Source: Cocos nucifera (taxonomy: Eukaryota > Streptophyta > Magnoliopsida > Arecales > Arecaceae). From it: DNA of 64,000 nucleotides. The stretch lies in contig QRFJ01000061.1 in the NCBI GenBank assembly GCA_006176705.1, positions 126,501 to 190,500 of the forward strand, read 5' to 3'. Under the pieces are notes generated by a model. It made no database searches, was not told where the DNA came from, and was given only the letters and a program-made list of their open reading frames with translations. The translations under genes were made by a program, and so were the position numbers. Position 1 is the stretch's first letter; every line of letters begins with the position of its first letter. This document shows, piece by piece, positions 31,886 to 43,309 of this stretch.

Positions 31886-33211
31886 GAGTTGGGTTTGACC
31901 CAATTAGGTCATGAGTTGACCTAATTGTTGAGGAGGTTCGATCCCTAATTTGATCAAAAGATGGGCTTGATCAATTTCTAATTTAATTAAAATTTAATTA
32001 AGCTTATTTAAGTCTAATTATATTGGGTTTAATCTGATCTAATTGAGCCTAGCCAAATCTATTTGGGTTAGTTCAATTGGATGAGGTTTGAATTTAAGAC
32101 TAGTTTGACTAGTCTTCCCTTCTTGCACCCACATTTTCTACGAGAAAAGAGTTCTCATATGTTTTCCCATGCACAAAAGAGTCACACACCCTCCTTCTCT
32201 ATGCCCCTTATGGATAAGATTTGGTTGTTATTGATTTTAGTTTGAATGAGATTCAAACTTAGATAAGAAACCAACTCTACCTTATCCATGCGCCATCTCT
32301 CTTTTATGTGCCTATTTTAATCTCAACAAGAATGAGATTCTTCTGAGGGAATTCATGCACAAAGCGGGTGTGCTTCTGGCTTTCTCATTCCCTAGGTGGA
32401 TAAGAAGGGGTTGGTTTCCATTTGAATTCAAAATGAGTTTGAATTCAAATGGACAACCAACCATTCTTATCCTCTCTACGCGTATGTGACACTATTTTGG
32501 CAAAAAATAAAAAGGAGAGATTTTTGGACATGCAACATCAATCTAAAAAAAAATGAGAGGACTTTCGTAAGGCTCTATGTGTGTGAGAAAAATATTAAAA
32601 AATCTAAGAGAGAAAAATAAAGAGAGAAGGGTGCAGGGTTCTCTAAGAGTATATCCTAGGGTTTCTAGCTTAGGGTTTGGGAAGCAATTGCGTGAGCTAC
32701 GAGAGTCGTAAGCCCACAAAATTTTAGAGAGAACCTCCTCTACCTCTCTACTATGTCTACCAGCAACCTGGAGTATCCATGAAGCCCGTAGATGAAGATC
32801 AAAATCATTCAATCAAAACAGCCCTTGAAGGGTTCTGGTGTTGATCTAGCACTCGTAGGGAGCCAATCTGGACCAAGAGCCTCATGTGGATGATCCGTAG
32901 AGACCAGACATCTGTGTGGCTGCATCATGACTAGTGGACCTCCTCGATGATGATCAAATCATGATGATCGACTATCCGCATAAGGTACTGTGTTCTAAAC
33001 ACGTAGATGTAGTAAATAGTTTGCCGCATAGTTTTTCTTTTCAGATCTATATAAATGCATACATATTATGTTTAGATCCTTAGTATAGAATTTAATATTT
33101 TGATATGATCAGTAGGTAATTAATTAGATTAATTACTTCTTCCACTGCATCTTTGTTATTTTTGAAAAATTTTTAAAAGTAGCACTGTAAATCCTGCACT
33201 ATTTTTCTTTC
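31886..33211 (+). repeat. Copia-2 3' LTR, 5'-truncated
   Basis: Matches about 28468-29792 of the 5' LTR to the end but lacks the first 1.36 kb. The junction lies within GGCTTGAGTTGGGTTTGACC. The terminal CA seems reduced to C. The paired minus-strand frames in both LTR copies (32543-32812 and 29125-29394) are antisense artefacts. Confidence 0.85.
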
Positions 33212-33216
33212 CGAAC
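33212..33216. repeat. Target site duplication CGAAC, right (Copia-2)
   Basis: Exact copy of 27100-27104. Confidence 0.82.
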
Positions 33217-33653
33217 ATGGTATCAGAATGAGTCGTATATATTAGCAACTCAAGCAAAACAAGTAATATATTTAAAGGATCTGAAATATCGAGGTGATTG
33301 GAATGTCGTATAAAGAATAATACCTAAAAGCATATATGACATATCAACCTGACTAGAGATGGACAATAATTCAGATCTACTAAAGAGGAAGCTTTTTAAG
33401 AAGAAGAATAAATATTGACTGAGCACCTTGTTGACGAAGAACTTATGACAACTCCTTTAAATAAAATTGATCTATCGTTCAATAAAGTTGAAACTAATTT
33501 TGTATTTAATCTTGATAACTCAGAGGGCGACGATTGATTCATAAATGACAATGAGATAGAAGATGATACATTAATCGATTATTATGATTCAGAGGAGGAT
33601 CTACAAATCAAGGAGGATACGAATATTGATAAGTTAATCTATATTCTTTGTTA
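33217..33653 (+). pseudogene. CACTA TNP2-type transposase, part 2
   Basis: Resumes the transposase frame right after the CGAAC copy, with YILATQAKQVIYLKDLKYRG, the conserved end of the DUF4216-like region found in plant CACTA transposases (LASQA.QV.Y). It then runs into an acidic C-terminal tail (NDNEIEDDTLIDYYDSEEDL) ending at a stop near 33653. A few in-frame stops occur around 33340-33410. Confidence 0.85.
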
Positions 33654-33787
33654 AATCTTCTCTTGCAATAATGATATGCAATACAAATCTATTCATTAGC
33701 ATTTATGCATTTTTCACTATTATTATTCACTATTATATTCATTTATATGTCTAGTTAATTATATGCATAGTTTAAGCATTGCAGGTA

Positions 33788-35420
33788 TAGCACCAAAAGG
33801 GATACATTGATGTTCGACTTCCCAGCCTACCCCTGAGCCTTCTCCCATTTCCATTGATACACCATCGAAGTCGCCAGAGGGCCTTATAGAGATGGGTCCA
33901 ACTGAGGCGGGCTTGAGTGAGGTAGGCCTGAGTGGTATTTTAATATTTTTTATATAATAAAATTTAATTTTAATTTATATATTAGGTTTATAGATGGCTA
34001 TTATACTAATAATTTATTTATTATCTTTTTAAGCCATTCTCTTTTGGTGGTGAGGCAAGGGCAAGGTCCGTCGAAGAACCTCATCCTTGAGCGTTGGAGA
34101 TGCGAGCATGAGGGACAGTGTCTGTACATCGAGATTCCGTCAGACTATACCAGGCCTATTAGGAGATGGTGCAAGCCATGGCAGACTGAGCTGGGAATCA
34201 TTTGCTGCAGCTATGCCCAGACGACACTCTTTGATTGGCGTTCAGTTACATGACCTCAAAGAAAGATTTTCTATAGCCACTTATGTTATAATAATATTTA
34301 TTTAAATATTTAATTAGCACTGTATTCTTATAATATTTGTTATTCGTAGACTATTTTTGATATTATTGATTTTGAGCATTATCGTGTGTTACGAGCTATA
34401 AATGATCATTTATGCTCATATTTTAAGAAGTACCGATATTGCATTCATTGCCACTGGTATGCTGTAGTGCACGATTAAGAGGTGGAGGCAGTGCGATAGC
34501 GGCCATATGACAGCATCACTATGGAGGACCGGGTTGTCATATGTCGCATGTACGAGGATCCAGCATATCAAGTAACTTCTTTTTATTTAAAATTTAATAA
34601 GTAAATATTATTTATTTTTAAATTTAGTTACTTAGTAACTATTTTGAATGTTAACTATGTAGGATCGATGTGCCAAAAATATCGTAAATCAAATGAGACA
34701 GACAGTCTCACATTGTAAGGGTTCGAGGCCATTCGTTCGCCATATGGAGCAGATAGTAAGCAATTTCTATTTATCATATTTTAAGTCTTTAACTATTTAA
34801 AAAAAAATTTATTAATTATTCTCAAATTGTAAAGAGATGTAGATAGTGGCAAGCTTCCTGGTAGGATTGAGATCGACTAGCGGATCCATCAGCAATGATC
34901 AGAAGGCTAGATAGTCAGGAGCCAGGAGCTTTATGTAAGTTTTTTGAATTATTTTTTCATTAGCATTTTGATTTTCAGTACAACTTAGAATAGCTATAAA
35001 TTTAATTTTCAGAATTGTATGATAAACATTAGATCTTAGCCTATCCCAAAGAGCTCAACCGCACCCACAGATGATGAGATCTATGATCAGGTGCTTGGTA
35101 CGAGATCCTATTATGTTAGGAGGCTAGGGCATGGGATCAGAGCTCCTACATCTTCATATCCATTCAGGGCTAACATTTATGCTGCCTATATTATCTGGCT
35201 GGCAAAGATACAAAGACAGACTACTGAGGATCGATAGTGAGCTGCTGAGTTGACTGCACACATCGACGAGTACCTGCTATTCCAGATGTAGATGATGGAG
35301 CAGATGGAACAAATAGAACAGATGATGCAGATGATGAGGTAGCAGCAGGCTGGTCCGAGCTTCTCTGAGCGCTCTCCTCCTTTGGTCCATTCTCCTTCTC
35401 TAGATACTGCTGATGCTTGA
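33788..35420 (+). pseudogene. CACTA second gene, Transposase_24 (En/Spm TNP1-like)
   Basis: A multi-exon gene. Exon 1 is proline/serine-rich (about 33788-33930). Exon 2 (about 34033-34275) carries LILERWR and YIEIPSDYTRPI. Exon 3 (about 34350-34571) has YFKKYRYCIH and ends EDPAYQ. Exon 4 (34663-34755) has DRCAKNIVNQMRQTVSHCKG, then RPFVRHMEQ. Exon 5 has SGKLPGRIEI; the last exon (35013-35420) has QVLGTRSYYVRRLGHGIRAP and a Gln/Met-rich coiled end. GT-AG introns at 34572-34662 and 34935-35012 are clear. The domain order matches the plant Ptta/En/Spm family, whose proteins bind subterminal repeats. Several stops occur (e.g. in exons 3 and 5), so it is a pseudogene, though less decayed than TNP2. 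Confidence 0.8.
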
Positions 35421-35639
35421 GGATCGATGGCCTATTTCTATATATTTTTATTTTTATTTTTGGATATTTTATATTTATAAAAAAATATTTTTTTAATTAT
35501 ATTTTTATATAATAAAATGATAAAATTTATTTATGGATGAAATAATTAAATTTATTTATAGATAAAATGATGAAATTTATTTATGGATTTTTTATTTTAA
35601 TTTTTATAAATTAGAAAAATTAATATTAAAAATATAAAA

Positions 35640-36202
35640 TATTTTTTTATAATTTTTTTAAAATTATTTTTTGATGGAATTATTTATGATGAATATTTTT
35701 TTATTATAAATAATTTATTATTTACAACAAAAATAATCCATCGCAAGTAAAAAAATTATTTGCAATGGAAATAGTCCATAGCAAATAAAAAAGTATTTAT
35801 GATGGAAATAATCCATCGCAAATAATAGATTATTTAAGATGGATTATTTTCATCATAAATACATTTTTATTTATGGTGGAAATACTTTTCCATCGTAGAT
35901 AATTTTTTATTTATGATGAAATTTTTTTCATCGAGAAAATGTTATTTATGATGCAAAATTTTTTTCCATCATAAATAATTTTGTCATAGATAATTTAATG
36001 AATAAAAATATTTTATCGATGAAAATTTTTCATCATAAAAAAAATTATTAGCGATGAAAATAATTTTTTCGTCGCTAATTATTATCTATTATGACCCCAT
36101 TTTTTATGATGAAGAATTAGCTATGAAAATTTCATCTTTAATAATTATTAGTGTAAAAAATTGATTATTTGCAATGAAATATTTGCATCATAAAAAATAT
36201 AT
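35640..36202. repeat. CACTA right subterminal repeats
   Basis: Repeated words ATTTATGATGGAAAT, AATCCATCGCAAATAA and TAGCGATGAAAAT in both orientations, ending just before the right TIR. Same word set as the left end. Confidence 0.8.
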
Positions 36203-36214
36203 GTTGTTGTAGTG
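36203..36214 (-). repeat. CACTA right terminal inverted repeat
   Basis: GTTGTTGTAGTG, the complement of CACTACAACAAC. It matches the left terminus at the first eight bases and at two of the next four. Confidence 0.85.
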
Positions 36215-36217
36215 AAA
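36215..36217. repeat. CACTA target site duplication AAA, right
   Basis: AAA after the right TIR, equal to 19147-19149. Confidence 0.7.
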
Positions 36218-36532
36218 TTTGAAAAGTAATAAAGCGATTACCTTAAGGAAAGTTGCAAGTGTCCCTTTCTTCTATTCTTAGGAGTTCATTTGATGGATCT
36301 TATTAATCTCGGTCGACAGCATACACTCTTCTACAAGAGCTCAAACCATCCTCTAGTTGTCAAGGATAGCCTTCTTCCAATCAATGTTATCGTTGTTCGA
36401 CTCCTCGACATCCTTCTATGGCTGAAGTTTCTTGGTAACGGCCATCTTCTTCCTTTCTATATCCTTCTTTTTCTTTTCAACAGGAGGCGATGAAGCAGTA
36501 GTCTTGATTGTTGTGAACTACCAATCTTCTGC
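36218..36532 (-). pseudogene. Tat-A aORF, piece between CACTA and fold-back
   Basis: Minus strand: a lysine-rich stretch (PVEKKKKDIERKKMAVTKK) followed by a segment that ends GTLATFLK. The latter answers the Tat-C reading DSLGTFLM at about 59950-59985. Both are followed by a GT dinucleotide (GTAATCG here, GTAGCCG in Tat-C), so the CACTA element landed in the intron that follows. Stops are present. Confidence 0.65.
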
Positions 36533-37612
36533 ATGGACCTAAGGAGACTAGCAATGAAGCCCCCTCCAAAAGCTCAGTACGATCTGGACTCTTTAAGGGC
36601 AACAAACACCATGTCCTAGATCGCTACGCACCCTGAACCCTACGCAACAGCTTAGTTTGCATCCCCCTAGCTTTCAAGGACCTAGGATGTACCTCCAGAT
36701 CTGATCTTCCACCCCCAACACTCTAATAACTAGAGCTTGAGGCGTGATACCTTGGGGCTATTAGATCTGGATTGGGCTCGTGGCATATGGAGTCTAGCGC
36801 TAGTGCTAGGAAGGAGATAGACTACCATCCACCTAGGAGTCTGTCTCCTAGTGAGATCCCTCACACACAAGCCTCCATAGAAATAAGATGAACATATGGA
36901 GGGGGTTTTCTCATGGAGCGAAACCAGGAAGAGGTGCATCACAATGCGGAGAAGGGAGATTGCACGAATAGGTTGCTGCAGGGCTACGCTAGGAGTCCCT
37001 ATTGGATAGGGATTTTCTCACCACCTAGATCTCGGTTTGCTTGTCTTGATTGATCACCTAGAAGATCAGGATAGGTGAAGATGAGCCGCACAAGGTAAAG
37101 GCTGCGCAACAGGATAAAGGCTACAATTTTGCTGAAGGCTACAGAGACTCTTTTCTTCGTGTAGTTTAGCTTTAGGTTATGATGCCTCAACGTCCTAATA
37201 TCCAAGAATATGATCAAATAATCTCATGGGAATGTTTAGCCTCTGATTTGGCTTAGATCAGAGATGTGTAGGGGCTAAGATGGAGCATAAAAGTAAAGAC
37301 TGCAGTTTGAGAGATATTGCCAAGGAGTCCTAGTCCAACAAGGACTCCTCCTTCTCAATGGTTTCAGTCTAGATCTAATAACCCCAAGGTATCACACCTA
37401 AATTCCTAGTTCTTAGGATGTTGGGGATAGATTATCAGATCTAGAGGTGCATCCCAGATCCTTGAAAATGATGGGGGATGCAAACTAGGTTGCTGCGTAG
37501 GGTTCAGGGTGCGTAGCGATCTAGAGCATGGTGTTTGCTATCCTTAGAGAGTCTGGATTATAGTGGGCTCTTGTAGAGAGCTCCATTGCTGGTTTCCTCA
37601 GGTCCACATAGA
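36533..37612. mobile_element. Fold-back element with about 245-bp inverted arms
   Basis: The left arm (36533-36780) and right arm (37365-37612) are inverted copies, both containing GATCGCTACGCACCCTGAAC and a TTAGATCTGGATT/AGTCTAGATCTAATAA pair. The loop is about 580 bp and has no coding similarity (minus-strand frames 36942-36730 and 37217-36999 look random). Termini read TGGACCT...AGGTCCA. I could not find a convincing target duplication, so superfamily is unassigned; Mutator-like or a MITE are options. It interrupts the Tat-A aORF. Confidence 0.7.
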
Positions 37613-38104
37613 GTATCGTCATATTTCAACATCGACTAGTGTGCTTGGGGTCCGACCTCTAGAACAATGGTTGCAAGAATAGAAGCAGGAAGGCTCAGAT
37701 CAGAGATCTTGGTTCACTTGGATGTTTCTTCCAAGCTGGTACCTTTTTTTTCCTCGACTGACGCCCCTTCTACAATAGCTTGAGTTCCTCGAGAGTCATT
37801 TCTATAAATATAAACAAACTGAGTCAAACAAAGATAAGAAATCAAAAGAAGTATAAGCCGATACCTTCTAGATCTGCAGGACTCAAGCCGAAGTTGAAAA
37901 GAGTCTGATCAGATAGCAATTGGGTTAATGGAGGGATTTTATAGTCTCTAAAAATTTTAACTCTATCAAGATTTTTTTTTTCCAATTCTGGTGCCTTGCG
38001 AATAGATTCTCTTGGCCTACCCCAAAACGAAAATCTCTATTCGATCAAAGGATTGGAAACAAAATAGAATTTCTCCTTCCAAATTATGAACAGAGGAAGG
38101 AGCA
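37613..38104 (-). pseudogene. Tat-A aORF, piece between fold-back and Athila-A
   Basis: Minus strand. It begins at the Athila-A target site with APSSVHNLEG, matching GAPSSIHNWK in Tat-C (about 59140). After noisy sequence it reads LFNFGLSPADLEG, answering FFNLGLSPLNLVG in Tat-C. A GT donor follows at 37864 and an acceptor TTTATAG ends at 37802, then EMTLEEL, answering the exon that begins AEMDAKAAEIL. The 63-bp intron is short for plants. The remainder to 37613 is decayed. Confidence 0.7.
38100..38104. repeat. Target duplication of Athila-A, left (GAGCA)
   Basis: GAGCA here and AAGCG at 45392-45396 differ at two positions, both transitions from a common GAGCG. With one GAGCG copy the aORF frame reads through as KGAPSS, which supports the boundary. 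Confidence 0.6.
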
Positions 38105-39968
38105 TGATGCGTGCTAATCTATAGCTATGGCAAGTGTACCAGTCGATCAAGTAATAAAGTGAATGAGTAGAGTATCATCCCTAGAGGATTGAAAAATAAG
38201 TACTGAAAAGCTCTTTCTTATGCTTTATTTAGAAAACTGATTTATGAGAATAAGAAATTAAAGAAAAAAATAAAGAAATAATTAAAAATTTTAAGGAAAT
38301 AAAGAGAGTGTAATTATTAGGATTTTAAATTTAAGAGCAATGTGTTACTAAGGCAATCGGTTCACCAACTCAGTCAATACAATATTTAGGTTATTAGATT
38401 AATTTTATTTTATATGATGGTGCAGTCTTTAATTTATTCACTACCCTTTGGTCTAGGCATAGCAAAACTATCAATATTTATTAATTATTCTTTGGTCCAA
38501 GTGTAATTTAAATAAATATTAATACATTAAATTTTGTGAAACCCTCTAATTAAAATATGTTGCTTCCAAAGCGTACTAAAATTTTTGCATGCATATGAAT
38601 TCTAATTTGATTCATAATACAAGGTATATAATCAAGAAGTAATAATATAGATGTACTTGGTCTGTAACTTCTATGTTCATCAGATCAATTAGAAGATGAC
38701 CAATAATCTAAAAGTATTAAGATCAGATTTATATACTCCTCATGAATAAAATTTAAAATTAAAAATAAATCACACTGAATATTGCATCAAAAGAGTGGCT
38801 ACACCTTAGCCTTAGTAAAAGAAAATTTAGTTGATGATAACAAGTTCAAAAACAGCAAATAAAATAAAATGCATAAAAAAATTAGACTGTTTGGTTGCTC
38901 AAATTGATTGTCCATCACTCTTGGTGTGGAGAAATTGGTGAAGAAGAAGAAGCTTCTTGATCACTGTTCTGATTATCGAAAGAAAAAATTAAAAATCCTT
39001 TCCTTTCTCTCAAAAATCTCTATTCTCTTTCTACCACTCTCCTCTCTTTCTCTTCTTTTTCTTTTTCTTTTTTTACTGTCTCCCCTCTCTCTCTCTTCTT
39101 TTCTTTTCTTTTATTTCTCTCATTCTTTTCTTTTCTTTCTTCGGCAACAGTAGACTTTATAGGCTCAGAGATGGATTTTCCTCCAAAATCCTTTGAAAAT
39201 TAGGTTTAAAACTCTCAAAACAACTCAAATTAGAACCCTGGATGATTCTGACCATTGGATGTTGATCAAATGGTCCAAAAATTGCTTAAAAATCTTTAAA
39301 ATTTTCTAAATCAAGTCAAAATTCATAGCAACCATTGGATCAATCATTGGATTGAATCTGAATCATCAGATCATGCACAAAAAGGCTTCTGATATTTAGT
39401 TTAAAGTCGGGATGAATCTCAGCCATTGGATCTTGACCGGGAGCTACGAATGCTATTCGTCAGTGCATGCATTTCGGCCGTCCGATCAAATCTCAATGAA
39501 AGGCATCCGTCGGATCAGACAAAATTTTTAAATTATCTTCTGTAGACCATGCGCGAGCTTGGTGTTGCATGGACTATCGCATTCTTCAATCAATTGGAGC
39601 ACGCTTCTCCATGTGAAATCTCTGAAATGCCCTCCAATCGGTCCATCGTGCACCATGAAAAATGCTGATGTCAGTCTAGCATCAGCAGGTCGATCTATTG
39701 GTGCAGTCGAACTAGACGGTCTGCTGAGCTGATTTTTCTGAACCGATCTGAACCGAATTGACTTTCTTTTTTTTTTTGAAATTCAATTTCGAGCTCGTTT
39801 GAAGTCCATTTTGCCTAAAATTTGTTTCATCTGAATTAGAAAAATAAAATCTTCATATTGGTGGCCTTCTTTCCTACATAAGATTAATAAAAATATTAAT
39901 TTCTAAAGAAATAAATTAATTTATTTTATAATTTAATACTTTTATTGATATATTTTTACCACTTATCA
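38105..39968 (-). repeat. Athila-A 3' LTR
   Basis: 1864 bp; near-copy of 43522-45391. It contains a CT-rich tract (about 38990-39140) and the same plus-strand open frame (38908-39153) as the other LTR; that frame is just translated repeat and not a gene. Confidence 0.9.
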
Positions 39969-39985
39969 CACCCTCCAACTTAGTC
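39969..39985 (-). other. Athila-A polypurine tract
   Basis: Minus strand AAGTTGGAGGGTG abuts the 3' LTR start TGATAAG. Athila-B has TTGAAAGGTG at the same place. Confidence 0.65.
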
Positions 39986-41249
39986 ATTGCTAGTCCCTTA
40001 GCAATATTTTATTTAATACCATATTTCAATAAGATTATCCATCAAAAAGATAAAATCTAGACTAAAGATCAAAAAGTTTAGAAAATATTGCTAATTAAGT
40101 ATTGAGCTTTAGAAGTAAATTTTTCAGTCAATACAATTAAAAACATTCTTAGAGTACATCAAAGATCTATAGCACTTGTGTTCATGATAACTAACTTTAG
40201 CATTTCAGTGTTAAATTAAAAGAACAAAAGTACCCTCTCTTATCATCTATTTTGATCAATTTTCTATACATTCTCAATTTTATACTCATGAATTAAGGTA
40301 GCTTTCACACTGTCCCCCCCCTTTTTTTTTGCTGTGCTGAGCATCCTGGCCTTCTCTTCACTATTTTACATAAATTTTCATACTTGACCTAGGTACAGAG
40401 ATCCAGTTACTAGGCTTTGGGCAATCCACATATACTCTGTCTTTTGCACTTTATTTTTAGGCAGGTAGCTCTTTCCTTAAATTCAAGTTTCTTTGATTAG
40501 AAGGTATATTAATTATTAATTTTCAATGATAATTAAATCCTTAGTTGGCCTTATAATCAATACCTACTTTATCTTGTTAGTGTGCATGTGCAATTAGAAT
40601 GCTAATAGTCTTTTAATGACCTAAGTAGGCTGCTAAAAGTTGACCAACTAATCTACTTCTTTAACTTGTTACATTCATTAGCAAATAATTCTATCTTTTA
40701 TCACTTGTCCAGTCTATGTTGCTCAAGATTTTCTTCTTTATACATGATTTTTTTTTTTTTACCCTCTAACTTATTCTACATTGTCTTAAAGGAGAAAGAA
40801 AAATAAAGGATTGAAAGAAATACACCTAATTTGGTTCAGTCTGGTTCTTTAAAGCTTTAAAATTTTACTTAAGCACTCATTGATTTTTTTCTGCAAAATT
40901 GAAAATACATACCAGAGCAGTAAAAGTGCAATCACAAATTGCTGAAAAATAAAAAAAAAATCAAAACTAAAAAAAGAAGAAACAACCTATCTAGTAGTTC
41001 TGATTTATAGTCTTCAGCTTGACTTTCTTTGAGTTCTGAATTGAATCAATCCGGTGCCACTTCAATTGGAATATTTTCATGTTTGGTCGAGTCCTCTTTC
41101 AATTAGACATTGCTAGCTTTTATAGTCTCAAATCTATTTTCTATAGAATTCTCATATACTGAATTATCAATAATATTAATTAGAAAATAAGTTTGATTAT
41201 CATCAGGATATTTAGTATCTTTGAAAATATTAAAAGTAACTTATTCATC
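39986..41249 (-). other. Athila-A 3' untranslated region
   Basis: About 1.26 kb where RT would be expected. No RT, RNase H or integrase motif is visible in any frame. A short block (plus: CTAGGTACAGAGATCCAGTTA near 40389) is related to a block in the same position in Athila-B (GGCAACGAGATCCGGTTATT near 50536). Confidence 0.7.
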
Positions 41250-41760
41250 TTAGATTCTAAGAATTAATATTTTTTGTTGAACATCTATTAAATCTCTTCC
41301 AGTAGCTAAAAAGAGTCTTCCTAAAATAAGGGGTACATCATAATCTTCTTCCATATCAAGAATAATAAAATCAACAGAAAAAATAAACTTGTTTACCTTT
41401 ACCAAGACATCCTCCACGATACCTCTTAGGTATTTAATGGATCTGTCGACTAATTGAAGAGTAATAATGGTAGATTTTGGTTCTCCTAGACCCAGCTTCC
41501 TGAAAATAGAAAAAGATATGAGATTAATACTTGCTCCTAAATCATATAAAACTTTATCAAAACTACAATCACCAATAATGCAAAGGATAGTAAAACTCCC
41601 TGGATCTTTTAGCTTCTGTGGTAATTTATTTTGAAGTATTGCTGAGCATTCTTCATTTAAATTTATTCTCTCATGCTCCTTCAGCTTTTTCTTATTTATT
41701 AGGATTTCTTTGAGAAACTTGGCATATCTGAGCATTTGAGTGATAGCATCTACAAAAGAA
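41250..41760 (-). pseudogene. Athila-A aspartic protease
   Basis: An uninterrupted 161-codon stretch. It starts with MLRYAKFLKEILINKKKL, the conserved Athila linker, then a LPQKLKDPGSFTILC block, the active site VLYDLGASINLI (D-L-G-A-S, the Athila form of the retropepsin triad) and SIKYLRGIVEDVLVKV. It ends VPLILGRLFLATGRDLIDVQ, the C-terminal ILGR...F motif. Athila proteases normally lead directly into RT; here the frame ends and RT is missing. The open frame and intact triad make it the best preserved coding unit in the window. Confidence 0.88.
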
Positions 41761-43309
41761 ATATTAATATGTAAATTCTTTAAAATTTTAAAAAAGTTAA
41801 AAAAAATTTTATCCGAATGCTATATTTGTCTCTCTGGGAATGGTAGTGGTGGCACGTAGGGCTTTACATTTGGATCGGCAAACCGTATACCTAGAGACCA
41901 TCCATCTGCTGGTTATTTTGGTGACTAATGTATTTTAGTTGATGGTTCCTTATTTGTAGTTGGCTCTTCAGTTTCTTTCTTCTGATGTGGCTCCTCCAGC
42001 TTTGAACCACTTCTTAGGGTGATAGCATTGACTTGCGCCCTTGGATTGATCTCCGTGTTGCTGGGCAAGGATCCCTAAGATCTCTCGAAGATTATCTTAG
42101 CCATTTGATCTATTTACATCTTCAAATTTTGAATTGCTGCTGCTTGGTCCTGTCTAAGTTTGGCTTCTAAATTTTTTATAGTTGCTTCTTGGTTTTACAT
42201 AAATTTGACCATCAGCTCTTCCATGTTGGACTTCTTTTCAGGTACTTGGAACCTCGGGGGTGGCTGTTGCGCTACATTTTGATTACTCCATGAGAAATTT
42301 GAGTACTGCCTCCATCCTTGATTGTATGTGTTGGAGTAGAGATTGTTTTGTTATGTCCTAAAAAAATTATCAATATAATTAGCTGTATCAGATGTTTTAG
42401 CAAAAGGATTACCTGTCTGGTAATTGCTCGTATCGTATCCTCCTCCACATAGGTCACAGGTGATGCTCTGAACATGCATAGTTGTTTCCTTCAAGTTATT
42501 GACTTCGGCTCTAAGGGCTATAATTTCAACTAGTAAGGTTGGCATGCAATCTACTCCCTACACAGCTGCTAGTCTTTTTAGCATCATGCGTTCTGTCTGC
42601 CACTGATAGCTATTTGATGCCATCTCATTGATTAGATTGAAGGCTTCTTCCTCCATTTTTTGATTAATTATTCCTCCTGCTGCTGCATCAATCATAGAAC
42701 GATTAGTAGGAGATAAACTATTATGAAAGTTTGTACCTGAAGCCATACAGATAGTTGATGATGTGGACATCTCCTCAGCAGTTTCTTGAAATACTCCCAA
42801 GCCTCATATAGTATCTCCATGTTCATCTGCATAAAAAAAGTGATATCGTTGCACATCTTGGCAGTCTTGGAAGGTTGAAAGTACTTGGCTAAGAATTTTT
42901 GGGCTAGGATATCTCAAGTTGTGATAGAACCTATAGGAAGAGAATGAAGCCAACTTTTAGCTTTATCCCATAAAGAGAAAGAAAATAACCTTAATCTAAT
43001 AGCATCATCCGACATCCCATTAATTTTAAAAGTATCACAAAATTCAAGAAAGTTAGAAATATGGGCATTCGGATCATCATGCATGTGTCCACTAAATTGG
43101 ATAGTTAATTGAATCATCTGGATCATCACCAATTTTATTTCAAGGTTGTTTGCTCGCACTAGCGGTCTCCTGATGCTCGAAGCTACATCGGCTACAGATG
43201 GTGTAATGTAATTACTTAATGGATGATGTACTGATCAAAAAGCTTCATGCTGTCCTTTGGTCGCCATATCCAATCCTAGATTGATGTTGTTAGGATCTTC
43301 AGCTGCCAT
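41761..43309 (-). pseudogene. gag: Athila-A gag
   Basis: Minus strand from ATG at 43309 (MAAEDPNNINLG) with a TGA at about codon 25. The capsid core is at 43159-42914: FSGHMHDDPNAHISNFLEFC, then IRLRLFSFSLWDKAKSWLHS, the Athila retrotrans_gag signature. After shifts come 42800-42558 (TGTNFHNSLSPTNRSMIDAA) and the zinc knuckle region (42545-42351), reading CDLCGGGYDTSNY. The His and the last Cys of the CCHC motif are both Tyr, which would abolish zinc binding. The C-terminal part to 41761 is a polar, stop-rich linker. Confidence 0.83.

Larger units (their letters stand above)
27105..33211 (+). mobile_element. Copia-2, internally deleted copia element
   Basis: Consists of a 5' LTR (27105-29792), PBS, leader, the first 100 codons of gag, and then a direct jump into the middle of the 3' LTR (31886-33211). 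All of protease, integrase, RT and RNase H, plus the first half of the 3' LTR, is missing. The CGAAC duplication flanks it. It splits the CACTA transposase gene. The deletion between gag and 3' LTR probably happened after insertion, since the target duplication is intact. Confidence 0.88.
19150..36214 (+). mobile_element. En/Spm (CACTA) DNA transposon, interrupted by Copia-2
   Basis: Begins CACTACAAGAAA at 19150 and ends with the inverted CACTACAACAAC complement at 36203-36214, flanked by AAA. It contains a TNP2-type transposase pseudogene, a second gene of the Transposase_24 type, and subterminal repeats built on TTTATGATGGAAAT and TAGCGATGG words at both ends. Without Copia-2 it is about 11 kb. 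It lies in what appears to be an intron of the Tat-A aORF. The left end includes a giant palindrome that may be a separate insertion. Confidence 0.9.

Noticed and set aside
38908..39153. Plus-strand frame repeated at 44326-44571 as a paired membrane-protein gene
   Set aside because: Both copies lie at equivalent places in the two Athila-A LTRs; the hydrophobic part is a CT-rich tract.
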